A DNA stretch of 5,084 nucleotides from Alphaproteobacteria bacterium (lineage in GTDB: Bacteria; Pseudomonadota; Alphaproteobacteria; Micropepsales; Micropepsaceae). Below the pieces are notes generated by a model. The model was not told where the DNA came from. It worked only from the letters and a program-made list of their open reading frames with translations, and did not search any database. Shown one piece after another: positions 1-5,084 of the stretch (positions are counted from its first letter, which is position 1; every line of letters starts with the position of its first letter). The position numbers and the translations under genes are program-made. The stretch lies in contig JAATGK010000398.1 in NCBI GenBank assembly GCA_015654715.1, positions 1 through 5,084 of the forward strand. The letters are read 5' to 3'.

Positions 1-288
1 ACCGCACGTCCGATATCCATTATGTCAATGCCATAGGTCGCGCTCGCCCCCGGGGAACTCCGAATAGAGGTTGGAATTTTGGGAGGTAAAGCGCCCCCCA
101 CACCCATAGAAGCTGCTTTGGGGTCGGTCAGGCTTACTGACGCGCTAGCTCCCGGTGCGTAAAAATTGGCGGATAGTCCCTTTACGACCGCGTCGGGGTC
201 ATTTGACCACTCCTTGTTGGCTCCAAATTGTGGCGTTCCTACCCCTACCAACAAATAGTCATGCCCTGTACTTGTATGCGCGAAACCT
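1..288 (-). pseudogene. 3' portion of an unidentified, interrupted reading frame (runs off window)
   Basis: One minus-strand frame stays open from the RAYT inverted repeat to the window edge, about 95 codons without a stop. It has no usable start near its upstream end: the first in-frame ATG is about 60 codons in, at 107-105. The frame extends into the repeat arm and reaches a stop at 335-333. The translation looks protein-like, beginning GFAHTSTGHDYLLVGVG, with Gly/Ala/Ser-rich stretches such as YAPGASASVSLTDPKA and GASATYGIDIMDIG. I do not recognise a family. The style is loosely reminiscent of C-terminal domains of Rhs or other secreted proteins, and its mixed codon use resembles the Rhs tip at 4124-4736 more than the GC-rich transposase genes. 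The likeliest reading is a C-terminal coding fragment cut off from its start by the insertion or deletion that placed the RAYT unit here. Chance openness is not excluded. Confidence 0.4.
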
Positions 289-308
289 GGAAGTATGGGG
301 TCAGAGTA
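289..308 (+). repeat. Left arm of 20-bp perfect inverted repeat flanking the RAYT gene
   Basis: GGAAGTATGGGGTCAGAGTA here is the exact reverse complement of 1096-1115. Beyond the inner edge, matching continues only weakly. The arm lies 13 bp past the RAYT stop codon. The core GGGGTCAGAGTA is of a kind I associate with ends next to IS200-like/RAYT transposase genes, but that is recollection. Confidence 0.85.
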
Positions 309-321
309 AAATCTTTGCGTT

Positions 322-1038
322 TCATAGCAGTTTCATCTGCCTTTCGTCGGTTGCGTTCTGCGCGCGCGGGCCCTTTGGCAAGGGTGCGGCGCGGCGCTTG
401 GCCATCGCGGCAATCTCTTGGCGGAAACGCTCGCTGCCGAGCGCCCAGCCGCCGTTGGTCGCCGCCCGGAGCGCCTCGACAAAACCGGGGGTGAAATTTC
501 CCTTGATCAGCTTGCGATAGGCCGCTTGCCGCTCGGCCACGCTGCGCCCCAGCCGCCGCCACACCGGATGAAACGCCGCCAACGCGTCGGACACGCCATC
601 GGCATGGGCGCGATAACTCGACCAACGGTACTGCCGCGGATGCGCCACCATATGCGCCCGCACTGGATTGAGTTCGATATACCGGCAGCAGGTGATGAAA
701 TAGTCCTCGCTCTCGATCGGCGCGGCGCGATAGCGGCCCTCCCATAACGTACCGCTGCGCTTCAACGCCGTGTTGATGAAACGGACATAGCGCCGCCCCA
801 AGGCTTGCATCGTGCGCGGCAGGCTGGCGGCGGTGGCGGGCGTCGCCAAGAGGTGGACGTGATTGGTCATCAGCACGTAGGCGTGAACGGTCAGGCCGTT
901 GGCCGCGGCCGCATCGATCAGCCAGGCGCGGTATTGCGCAAAATCGTCATCGCCGAAGAACACGGGCTGGCGGTCGTTGCCACGCTGGATGATATGCAAC
1001 GGCTGATCCGGAATGAAGTAGCGTCCCAGCCGCGCCAT
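322..1038 (-). CDS. REP-associated tyrosine transposase (RAYT, Y1/HUH, IS200-like)
   Basis: A 238-residue single-strand DNA transposase of the Y1 HUH class. Such enzymes nick and rejoin ssDNA at small palindromes through a 5'-phosphotyrosine bond. The HUH metal site is H60-V-H62 in YVLMTNHVHLLATP. The likely nucleophile is Y84 in GRRYVRFIN, followed by the RAYT signature GTLWEGRYRA at 96-105 and the block CRYIELNPVRA. The N-terminus (MARLGRYFIPDQPLHIIQRG) and length are typical, and nothing looks broken. The ATG at 1038 is supported by AAGGGGG at 1050-1044, five bases upstream. The C-terminal tail is basic and Ala/Pro-rich, as is common in the family. The gene is flanked by a perfect 20-bp inverted repeat and sits inside a truncated group II intron. 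Whether it is active in transposition or acts on dispersed REP sequences cannot be judged here. Confidence 0.93.
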   Translation of the reverse strand: MARLGRYFIPDQPLHIIQRGNDRQPVFFGDDDFAQYRAWLIDAAAANGLTVHAYVLMTNHVHLLATPATAASLPRTMQALGRRYVRFINTALKRSGTLWEGRYRAAPIESEDYFITCCRYIELNPVRAHMVAHPRQYRWSSYRAHADGVSDALAAFHPVWRRLGRSVAERQAAYRKLIKGNFTPGFVEALRAATNGGWALGSERFRQEIAAMAKRRAAPLPKGPRAQNATDERQMKLL

Positions 1039-1095
1039 GCGCGCCCCCTTCGCCGATCTGCGAGGATCATACTATCACAACAGCAGACGGGTTTC

Positions 1096-1115
1096 TACTC
1101 TGACCCCATACTTCC
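1096..1115 (-). repeat. Right arm of 20-bp perfect inverted repeat flanking the RAYT gene
   Basis: Read on the minus strand this is identical to 289-308 read on the plus strand. It lies 57 bp upstream of the RAYT start and directly abuts the last recognisable codons of the group II intron maturase, marking the junction between the two elements. Confidence 0.85.
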
Positions 1116-1175
1116 TAGATACGCTTCGTACACATCCTTCTTGTCGATGTTGAACGGCTTGCTTGGCGTGGTCAT
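1116..1175 (-). pseudogene. ltrA-like: 5' stub of group II intron reverse transcriptase/maturase
   Basis: From the ATG at 1175 the reading is MTTPSKPFNIDKKDVYEAY. This closely resembles the N-terminus of bacterial group II intron-encoded proteins, which typically begin with a short lead, then KPF-I-K-x-V-x-EAY, and continue into KANxGAAGVDG. Here the reading switches at 1115 to the RAYT inverted repeat and stops at 1095, so the reverse transcriptase, maturase and any endonuclease domains are gone. The start is set by AGGAGGA at 1187-1181, five bases upstream. The same frame is open back to 1403, but that stretch is folded-RNA-type sequence and not convincing protein. Only about 20 of an expected 400 or more residues remain, so the product is non-functional. 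Confidence 0.75.
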
Positions 1176-1180
1176 CGGCG

Positions 1181-1187
1181 TCCTCCT
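1181..1187 (-). promoter_or_regulatory. Ribosome binding site of the intron maturase
   Basis: AGGAGGA on the minus strand, five bases before the ATG at 1175. It decides between that start and the longer open frame beginning at 1403. Confidence 0.7.
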
Positions 1188-1735
1188 GTTTCCAGTTGCG
1201 CCGGTGGCTCGCCCACCTGATCCGATCCCTTTGCTCCGGCCCCATTGCGGGCCTTCATCGCTACTACGGATCGGTCCGTCCCAGTGCCCCGCGTCGGTAC
1301 TCTCGCCTTGCGGTGTTCTCCGCTTGAACTTCTCCCTTGACATCGGAGCGACTGGTTCCTGCAGTTCCGCGATAACGCCTGCATCCGCTTCACGCCCCCT
1401 CAACGCCGGTCGTCGCTCGCCCAGTCATCAGGTATCCGGCGAACTGGTCCCAGAGGGACGACACACCTCTGGTTTTGACGACGTCTTCCATGTTACGACG
1501 CTTCATCGATGGGTTCACTTTCGTTCGTCTCTCGGATGCGTACCGGTCCAGGGTGTCTCCCTGAACTTGCCTCCAACGCTCACGACCGCGCCTCTTAAGC
1601 GTAGCCGCTTGGAGCGGTTTGGGACCTGCTCCTGAAAGCCGATCCCGAGGGGCCTACCCTCATCATCATCGCAGCTTGTGCTCACAGAATGTCAGGTCAT
1701 ACAGACCATCCCTTCTGTGTGCTTCTGCAGCACAC

Positions 1736-2553
1736 TGTCGTCAGCATGGATGCGCTCGGCGGCGAAGACATGAGCCTTGATCGCCTCTGTGAGCGGCGCC
1801 AGCGTGGCTGCGCAGGCGCCGACCCAGTCGGCCAGTGTCGAGAACGTCGAGCTCGATGCCTTCATGGGCGAAGGCCTTGCTCTGACGATCGAGCGGCAGA
1901 TGGAGGCCGTATTTGCCGTGCAGCACCATGGCGAGCAGATTGGGGCCGGCCCGCCCGCGGCGGATCGGGTGCGAAGGCGCCGGCGGCTCGGTGATCTTCT
2001 CGCAAGCCCGGCAGGAGAACTTCTCGCGCACATGTTGGATGACCTTCCACTGTCGTGGAACCGCCTCCAGCGTTTCGGTCACATCCTCGCCGATCTTGCG
2101 CAGGTTCGTGCCGCCGCAGCACGGACACGAGGTGGGCGCCGGTTCCACCACACGCTCGCGCGGCAGATTCTCCGGCAATGGCCGCCGGGCCGGTTTGCGG
2201 CGCTCGAACGCGCCGACGACGATCGTCTTGGCCCGAACCGCCGCAAGCGCGGCCGCCGTTTCGCTTTCGGCCGCTGTCTCCACGGCTTCGGCAAGCTCAA
2301 ATTCGAGTTGCTCGATGAGGGCATGGCGCTCGGCGGATTGGCCGTATTGCTCATGGCGCAACTTGGCGATCTGGAACTTCAGCTTCTCGATCAGAAGCGT
2401 GAGCGTCTTCTCGCGCGCCATCGCATCGTGCTCTTCGGCTCTGGATTGACGCAGCTCTGCTTCGGCGCAGTCGCGTTCGTCACGAGTGGCGATCAGAAGC
2501 GCCTTCAGCGTTTCCACATCATCGGGAAGAGAAGAATCGGTCGCGTTCGCCAT
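1736..2553 (-). pseudogene. tnpC: IS66-family transposase TnpC, N-terminal half, frameshifted and interrupted
   Basis: This is the DDE transposase of IS66 elements, which usually has roughly 500-550 residues. From the ATG at 2553 there is a predicted coiled coil (about residues 12-95, with EKLKFQIAKLRHEQYGQSAER), a linker, a zinc ribbon (C143-x2-C146 and C181-x2-C184), then the conserved PSHPIRRGRAGPNLLAMV and KYGLHLPLDRQS. After V237 an extra base near 1843-1844 shifts the frame: EGIELDV continues as STLADWVGACAATLAPL in the next frame. Similarity ends at ERIHADD, the block with the first catalytic Asp, where the group II intron begins. The rest of the DDE domain is absent from the window. 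The ATG has no clear ribosome binding site and lies 96 bases after tnpB. Two independent lesions make it a clear pseudogene. Confidence 0.9.
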
Positions 2554-2565
2554 GCCAAGATGGAA

Positions 2566-2587
2566 TCACAAAATGTCGCGTTTGTGA
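2566..2587. repeat. Short hairpin in the tnpB-tnpC gap
   Basis: TCACAAA (2566-2572) and TTTGTGA (2581-2587) form a perfect 7-bp stem around an 8-base loop. The stem begins 12 bases upstream of the tnpC ATG, within the 96-base gap after tnpB. It could influence tnpC translation, but no function is shown; there is no T-run making it a terminator. Confidence 0.35.
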
Positions 2588-2649
2588 GCCGCCTTTGCTG
2601 CGTTCGAGTCACCATGCCGCAACGAGATAGCGCAGAATGTTGTGAACAA

Positions 2650-2997
2650 TTAGCCCGCCAATTGAGGCCGATCCGTTCGTTGTGGATTGCGCCAATCGAT
2701 CCCCTCGAGCAAATAGCCCATCTGCGCCGGGGTGATCGCAACCGCATCGCCCTTCGTCAAAGGCCAGATAAACTTGCCTCGTTCCAATCGTTTCGCAAAA
2801 ACGCAGAGACCCTGACCGTCATGCCACAAAATTTTGATCAGGTCTCCGCGTTTGCCGCGGAAGGCAAAAAGATCGCCGGCATGCGGATTGCGCTTCAGCA
2901 CTTCCTGAACCTGCAAAGCCAGACCATTGAAGCCGCGCCTCATATCGGTCGCGCCTGTTGCGATCCATACATGCGCGCCAGATGGAACGGGAATCAT
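2650..2997 (-). CDS. tnpB: IS66-family accessory protein TnpB (IS66 Orf2-like)
   Basis: A complete 115-residue protein of usual length for the family. It carries the hallmark blocks TDMRRGFNGLA (about 17-27), GDLFAFRGKRGDLIKILWHDGQGLCVFAKRLE (about 41-72, contiguous in the family) and the C-terminal GYLLEGIDW. IS66 TnpB is needed together with TnpA and TnpC for transposition in the IS66 elements studied, but its biochemical role is not well defined. Its ATG overlaps the tnpA stop as ATGA (2997-2994), so translation is probably coupled to tnpA. No frameshift or internal stop is seen, so it is intact although its partner tnpC is broken. Confidence 0.94.
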   Translation of the reverse strand: MIPVPSGAHVWIATGATDMRRGFNGLALQVQEVLKRNPHAGDLFAFRGKRGDLIKILWHDGQGLCVFAKRLERGKFIWPLTKGDAVAITPAQMGYLLEGIDWRNPQRTDRPQLAG

Positions 2998-3380
2998 AGC
3001 CGTTCCAACATCGTAACCACTTGCCTCAAGGCAACCATGTCGGCGTGCTTGCCAACAATCACCCGGCGTCCACCGTTCAGCACGATCTCTATGGCACCGT
3101 CGCCCGTCGCGTCCGATTGCGGACCGCCGCCGCCCGTAATCGGCGCCGGCAGCGCGATCCGCACAAACTCCGACGCCTTAGGCTTCTCCGCCGTTCCTCC
3201 AAGCTCCCGCTTCCACCGGAACAAAAGACTCGGCGCAATGCTGTGACGGCGCGCAACCGCTGATACCGTGCTCCCCGCGATCTGCGCGACAATTGCCAGC
3301 TTCTCGTCACGCGACCATCGCCGCCGCGCTTCCGCCGTGACGACAAATCGCTCTTCCGTACTATGTCCAGATATAGGCAT
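2994..3380 (-). CDS. tnpA: IS66-family transposase accessory protein TnpA (HTH, IS3/IS66 OrfA-like)
   Basis: A complete 128-residue protein. Residues about 19-60 form the IS66/IS3 OrfA-type helix-turn-helix: RRRWSRDEKLAIVAQI, then TVSAVARRHSIAPSLLFRWKREL, presumed to bind the element ends. The C-terminal part has the usual GAIEIVLNGGRRVIVGKHAD followed by LRQVVTMLERL. The ATG at 3380 is chosen because MPISGHSTEERF fits family N-termini; a stop lies about 13 codons upstream in frame. No good ribosome binding site precedes it. It is the first gene of the tnpA-tnpB-tnpC order, and its stop overlaps the tnpB start by four bases. The gene looks intact. Confidence 0.92.
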   Translation of the reverse strand: MPISGHSTEERFVVTAEARRRWSRDEKLAIVAQIAGSTVSAVARRHSIAPSLLFRWKRELGGTAEKPKASEFVRIALPAPITGGGGPQSDATGDGAIEIVLNGGRRVIVGKHADMVALRQVVTMLERL

Positions 3381-3423
3381 CGCATATGGCCAGTCATAAC
3401 CACCGGCTGGCGATCCTCAGTAC

Positions 3424-3829
3424 ATCATCACGCCCGCGCAAGGCGGTCGTCCCAGGGTGCGTACCCAATACCCGCCGCAACCCCCAAATCCGCGGTCCTC
3501 GGCGGATGGGTACGCTTCAACAGCAAAATCCGCAGCGGATTCGGGTCGCCAGCAGCGTGCCGGACACCATCACACGAGCAAAATCGGAGTATCGAGACAG
3601 CGGCAACATCACCGCGCGCGGAGCAATTCCACGATCAAAACTCGTCGCCGATATGTCCGCCAAAGCTCGCAGAGCGGCGGCGGCATTGATTGAGAAGCGG
3701 ATTCGCGTCGGCCGACCGGCGCACCTTCAAGAGCGGAATCGATCCCGCGGCGCCGATAATTCGACGCGGGGCACATGCTCCAGGCACCGTATTCTGAGAG
3801 AGGGGGAGTTTTGGCTTCGACCCACAACT
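3424..3829. other. Non-coding stretch between candidate immunity gene and IS66
   Basis: About 400 bases with no reading frame I would call a gene on either strand. It contains the palindromic element at 3459-3515, a direct repeat (AGCGGATTCG followed by G or C, then GTCG, at 3534-3548 and 3696-3710), and a near-palindrome centred on ATCGAT at 3733-3748. Short open frames in all directions are Arg/Pro/Ser-rich with no family resemblance. No convincing terminator follows the small membrane gene. Confidence 0.55.
3459..3515. repeat. 57-bp palindromic intergenic element
   Basis: The outer arms GCGTACCCA (3459-3467) and TGGGTACGC (3507-3515) are perfect reverse complements. Inside them CCGCCG and CGGCGG form a second, nearly aligned stem around a loop of about 22 bases. 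It resembles REP-type or Bradyrhizobium-type intergenic palindromes (from memory). It could also be part of the IS66 end, since it lies 79 bases upstream of tnpA. Confidence 0.6.
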
Positions 3830-4084
3830 TCACACGTTTTGAGGAACTTGCGCAGCTGCCAAAAGCAGTATGGCAGAAACCAACACGATCACTCGCATAG
3901 CCTTTGAACCTGCGGGCCTGACGCGCTGAACTGCAAAGGACAACCGGAACAAAACCAATAAAGCTGTCGTACCATATAAAATGATCAGTTCTCTTTCCCA
4001 CCAGCCATATAACACACCCCTCCAAACGTCCTGCACAGATAAAGCAAGCAGGAAGGCTGCATCAAAGGTAACTAGCGCTTTCAT
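3830..4084 (-). CDS. Small membrane protein, candidate immunity partner of the Rhs tip
   Basis: An 84-residue, strongly hydrophobic protein without a family I recognise. Three likely membrane segments lie at about residues 3-26 (LVTFDAAFLLALSVQDVWRG), 32-53 (LIILYGTTALLVLFRLSF) and 64-80 (RVIVLVSAILLLAAAQV). The second and third are joined by a basic stretch, QRVRPAGSKAMR. The start at 4084 is chosen over the ATG at 4120 because GGGGAGGA sits six bases before it, and the extra 12 residues (MECRCGSWGGIS) are not helix-like. It follows the Rhs stop by 39 bases on the same strand, the usual place for an immunity gene in Rhs and other polymorphic toxin loci. The immunity role is inferred from position and size only. 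A membrane immunity protein would suit a toxin acting in or reaching the envelope. A remnant of an unrelated membrane gene is the alternative. Confidence 0.65.
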   Translation of the reverse strand: MKALVTFDAAFLLALSVQDVWRGVLYGWWERELIILYGTTALLVLFRLSFAVQRVRPAGSKAMRVIVLVSAILLLAAAQVPQNV

Positions 4085-4090
4085 AGATAT

Positions 4091-4098
4091 TCCTCCCC
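4091..4098 (-). promoter_or_regulatory. Strong ribosome binding site of the small membrane gene
   Basis: GGGGAGGA on the minus strand, six bases before the ATG at 4084. It fixes the start and shows that the small gene is translated in its own right although it lies 39 bases after the Rhs stop. Confidence 0.75.
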
Positions 4099-4123
4099 AC
4101 GATCCACAACGGCACTCCATGTA

Positions 4124-5084
4124 CTACGGCACCGGCACATGCTCTCTGGCAAAGTTATTTGCGCAACTTTCCGAAGAACCACAGCCGCCACCCCACGGAA
4201 TATGGCCAGCTTCGTGCCACAGGACAAATAAGAGGCCGGTATCAGGAAACAGTCGGAGGCCATACGCATTCGATATCGGATAGGCCGCAGCAGCATAAAC
4301 CCAAGTAAATCCCAACCACGTCGATGCTGGCACATGCCCCCACGACGCATCATTTTCCCTTAGCCGTCGAATTGCTGAGTTCGCTTCGTCGAGGGTGTCA
4401 TATTCTCCCCGACCACCACTGCGATTGGCTATTACGTACGTATCAGAGGAGTTGAAAATAGCGGATGCTACGTTCTTGGGGTCACTTCTATACTTTGCAA
4501 TTCCCTGATCAATTATCGACTTACGGCTCTCTGCCGACATCTCTGGACCAGAGATGATGTCATCAGATTTAGCGTTGTAGATTGAGCCTGCTTCATTTGT
4601 GCCTTCTGGACCTTCGGTGACTTGTGATCCGACAAGCCCAGGTACTCTTACCGCTCCCACGGTTTTCCAGCTGCCGTCGGCAGTAACTTCTCCTTCACAC
4701 CCTAACACACCGCCTTGGTCACAACGAGCATCGACCAACCCCGTCGGATCGGCCCCGTTCACCGGATCATTTCCGACATAGGCGTACCAGTTGAGGTTGT
4801 CCTTGTAGCCGATGGGATCGGTCTGCAGGAAGCGGCCGAGCGGAGCCGAGTAGTAACGGGCGCGGTAGTAATAGAGACCCGTCTCGGGGTCATAACGCCG
4901 GCCGGTGTATTTGTAGGGCACGCCGCCGCTGCAGGGCTGCCCACCCGTGACGCAATTGCCATAGGCGTCGTAAGTGTAGGGGCCTTCGGTGCCATTGCCC
5001 GAAGCATCGCTCATCGCCACCACGCTGCCCTGCCGGTCGGTGTAGAAGAATCTCGTCACCGCGGTGCCCGAACTATAATCCACC
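4124..5084 (-). CDS. Rhs/YD-repeat protein, C-terminal part, with metallopeptidase-like toxin tip
   Basis: The 3' end of an Rhs gene; the rest lies beyond 5084, and the first visible codon (GTG at 5083) is internal. Counting from it, 1-116 is the Rhs-associated core: a YD-type repeat (GPYTYDAYGNCVTGG), YTGRRYDPETGLYYYRARYY, GRFLQTDPIGY and YAYVGNDPVNGADPTGL. In this family the core closes a shell around a variable toxin domain that begins after DPxGL, and proteins are often delivered by type VI or other secretion routes. The tip (117-319) is visibly lower in GC. Near its end it has H290-E-A-G-H294 preceded by hydrophobic LLFVLW, then E305-S-C-A-N-N-F-A312. This recalls the HExxH...ExxAxxFA layout of M78/ImmA-like small gluzincins, so H290, H294 and E305 are plausible zinc ligands and E291 the catalytic base. 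The H294-E305 spacing is short. The toxin role and the fold are inferred. The small membrane gene follows after 39 bases. Confidence 0.9.
   Translation of the reverse strand, partial: VDYSSGTAVTRFFYTDRQGSVVAMSDASGNGTEGPYTYDAYGNCVTGGQPCSGGVPYKYTGRRYDPETGLYYYRARYYSAPLGRFLQTDPIGYKDNLNWYAYVGNDPVNGADPTGLVDARCDQGGVLGCEGEVTADGSWKTVGAVRVPGLVGSQVTEGPEGTNEAGSIYNAKSDDIISGPEMSAESRKSIIDQGIAKYRSDPKNVASAIFNSSDTYVIANRSGGRGEYDTLDEANSAIRRLRENDASWGHVPASTWLGFTWVYAAAAYPISNAYGLRLFPDTGLLFVLWHEAGHIPWGGGCGSSESCANNFAREHVPVP

Larger units (their letters stand above)
289..1115 (-). mobile_element. RAYT unit: transposase gene bounded by 20-bp inverted repeats
   Basis: The unit is the inverted-repeat pair at 289-308 and 1096-1115 plus the intact RAYT gene between them, about 827 bp. 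Sequence changes abruptly at both outer edges: group II intron maturase codons on the right, an unrelated open frame on the left. This suggests the unit moved or recombined as a block. I see no target duplication: the bases just outside the two arms do not match. Classical Y1 elements end in subterminal hairpins rather than terminal inverted repeats, so the arms may instead be REP-like sites acted on by the enzyme. Confidence 0.6.
1116..1735 (-). mobile_element. Truncated group II intron, 5' end (RNA domains plus start of domain IV ORF)
   Basis: About 560 bases of stem-rich sequence without convincing protein precede the maturase start at 1175. That is the normal distance from intron 5' end to the domain IV reading frame. 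IS66 TnpC similarity stops at 1736, and the next minus-strand bases are GTGTG, fitting the GUGYG 5' consensus. I therefore place the 5' splice site at 1736/1735. A second candidate is GTGAG at 1685. A caveat for 1735 is that GTGTGCT pairs perfectly with AGCACAC at 1723-1717, and the first intron bases are not normally in a local hairpin. The 3' part, including catalytic domain V and the branch-point domain VI, is missing, so the intron cannot splice in cis. The intron class was not determined. Confidence 0.7.
1736..3423 (-). mobile_element. IS66-family insertion sequence, 5' part
   Basis: The order tnpA-tnpB-tnpC, with a 4-base tnpA/tnpB overlap, is diagnostic of IS66. The tnpC-distal half is lost at the intron junction, so the two terminal inverted repeats cannot be compared. 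The upstream end is only estimated: GTACTGAGGATCGCC read from 3423 is my candidate because IS66 ends commonly begin GTA and it lies 43 bases before tnpA. An alternative end lies further out, at the palindrome arm near 3464. The group II intron occupies its tnpC gene. Confidence 0.75.

Noticed and set aside
1176..1403. Extended N-terminus of the intron maturase from an ATG at 1403
   Set aside because: The stretch is intron RNA sequence. The strong ribosome binding site at 1187-1181 and family similarity both begin at the ATG at 1175.
805..1635. A 276-codon open frame on the plus strand
   Set aside because: It crosses three unrelated things: the RAYT gene in antisense, the inverted repeat and the group II intron RNA region. 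It resembles no protein.
1717..1735. GTGTGCT/AGCACAC hairpin as a transcription terminator
   Set aside because: No T-run follows on either strand, and it coincides with the putative 5' end of the intron, where stem-rich RNA is expected.
1777..3246. A 489-codon open frame on the plus strand
   Set aside because: It lies fully antisense to tnpC and tnpB and partly to tnpA, which have clear family motifs. Long antisense frames are common opposite GC-rich genes, and its translation has no recognisable domain.
3386..3907. Plus-strand frames of up to 173 codons in the non-coding stretch
   Set aside because: They are Arg/Ser/Pro/His-rich with no motif, span the palindromic element and run antisense into the small membrane gene and tnpA upstream region.
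3609..4025. A 138-codon minus-strand frame overlapping the small membrane gene
   Set aside because: It is out of frame with the hydrophobic 84-residue protein that has the strong ribosome binding site, and its composition is not convincing.
1..5084. CRISPR array, tRNA or rRNA genes
   Set aside because: No regularly spaced direct repeats and no cloverleaf or rRNA-like segments were seen on either strand by eye.

Overview
Every feature I can support lies on the minus strand, so the window is best read from 5084 down to 1. It looks like an alphaproteobacterial accessory region. The IS66 proteins, the RAYT transposase and the Rhs core all have an alphaproteobacterial, rhizobial-like flavour, and the palindromic intergenic sequence near 3460-3515 reminds me of Bradyrhizobium-type intergenic repeats. 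That placement is an impression from memory, not a search result.

Layout: (1) 5084-4124 is the 3' end of an Rhs/YD-repeat gene. A GC-rich conserved Rhs core ends in DPTGL, followed by a lower-GC C-terminal tip of about 200 residues carrying HEAGH and a following ExxANxFA motif, the layout of a small zinc metallopeptidase (gluzincin). (2) 4084-3830 is a small gene with an excellent ribosome binding site, coding for an 84-residue protein with three likely membrane segments; it sits where an immunity gene would. (3) 3829-3424 is non-coding and holds a long palindromic element. (4) About 3423-1736 is the tnpA-tnpB-tnpC' part of an IS66-family insertion sequence; tnpC has a one-base frameshift and stops just after its first catalytic Asp. 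(5) 1735-1116 is the 5' end of a group II intron (5' RNA domains, ribosome binding site and first ~20 codons of its reverse transcriptase/maturase), apparently inserted into tnpC. (6) 1115-289 is a complete REP-associated tyrosine transposase (RAYT, HUH/Y1) gene bounded by a perfect 20-bp inverted repeat, which cuts off the intron. (7) 288-1 is an open reading frame without a start, probably the remnant of another gene; it runs off the window.

The reading is an Rhs toxin/immunity locus whose downstream side has collected nested mobile elements: IS66 first, then a group II intron in tnpC, then the RAYT unit in the intron. The missing halves of the intron and of IS66 do not reappear beyond the RAYT unit, so a deletion or recombination took place at that junction. 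The most interesting item is the Rhs tip with its candidate metallopeptidase active site and the adjacent small membrane protein, a possible toxin-immunity pair that I cannot assign to a named family.
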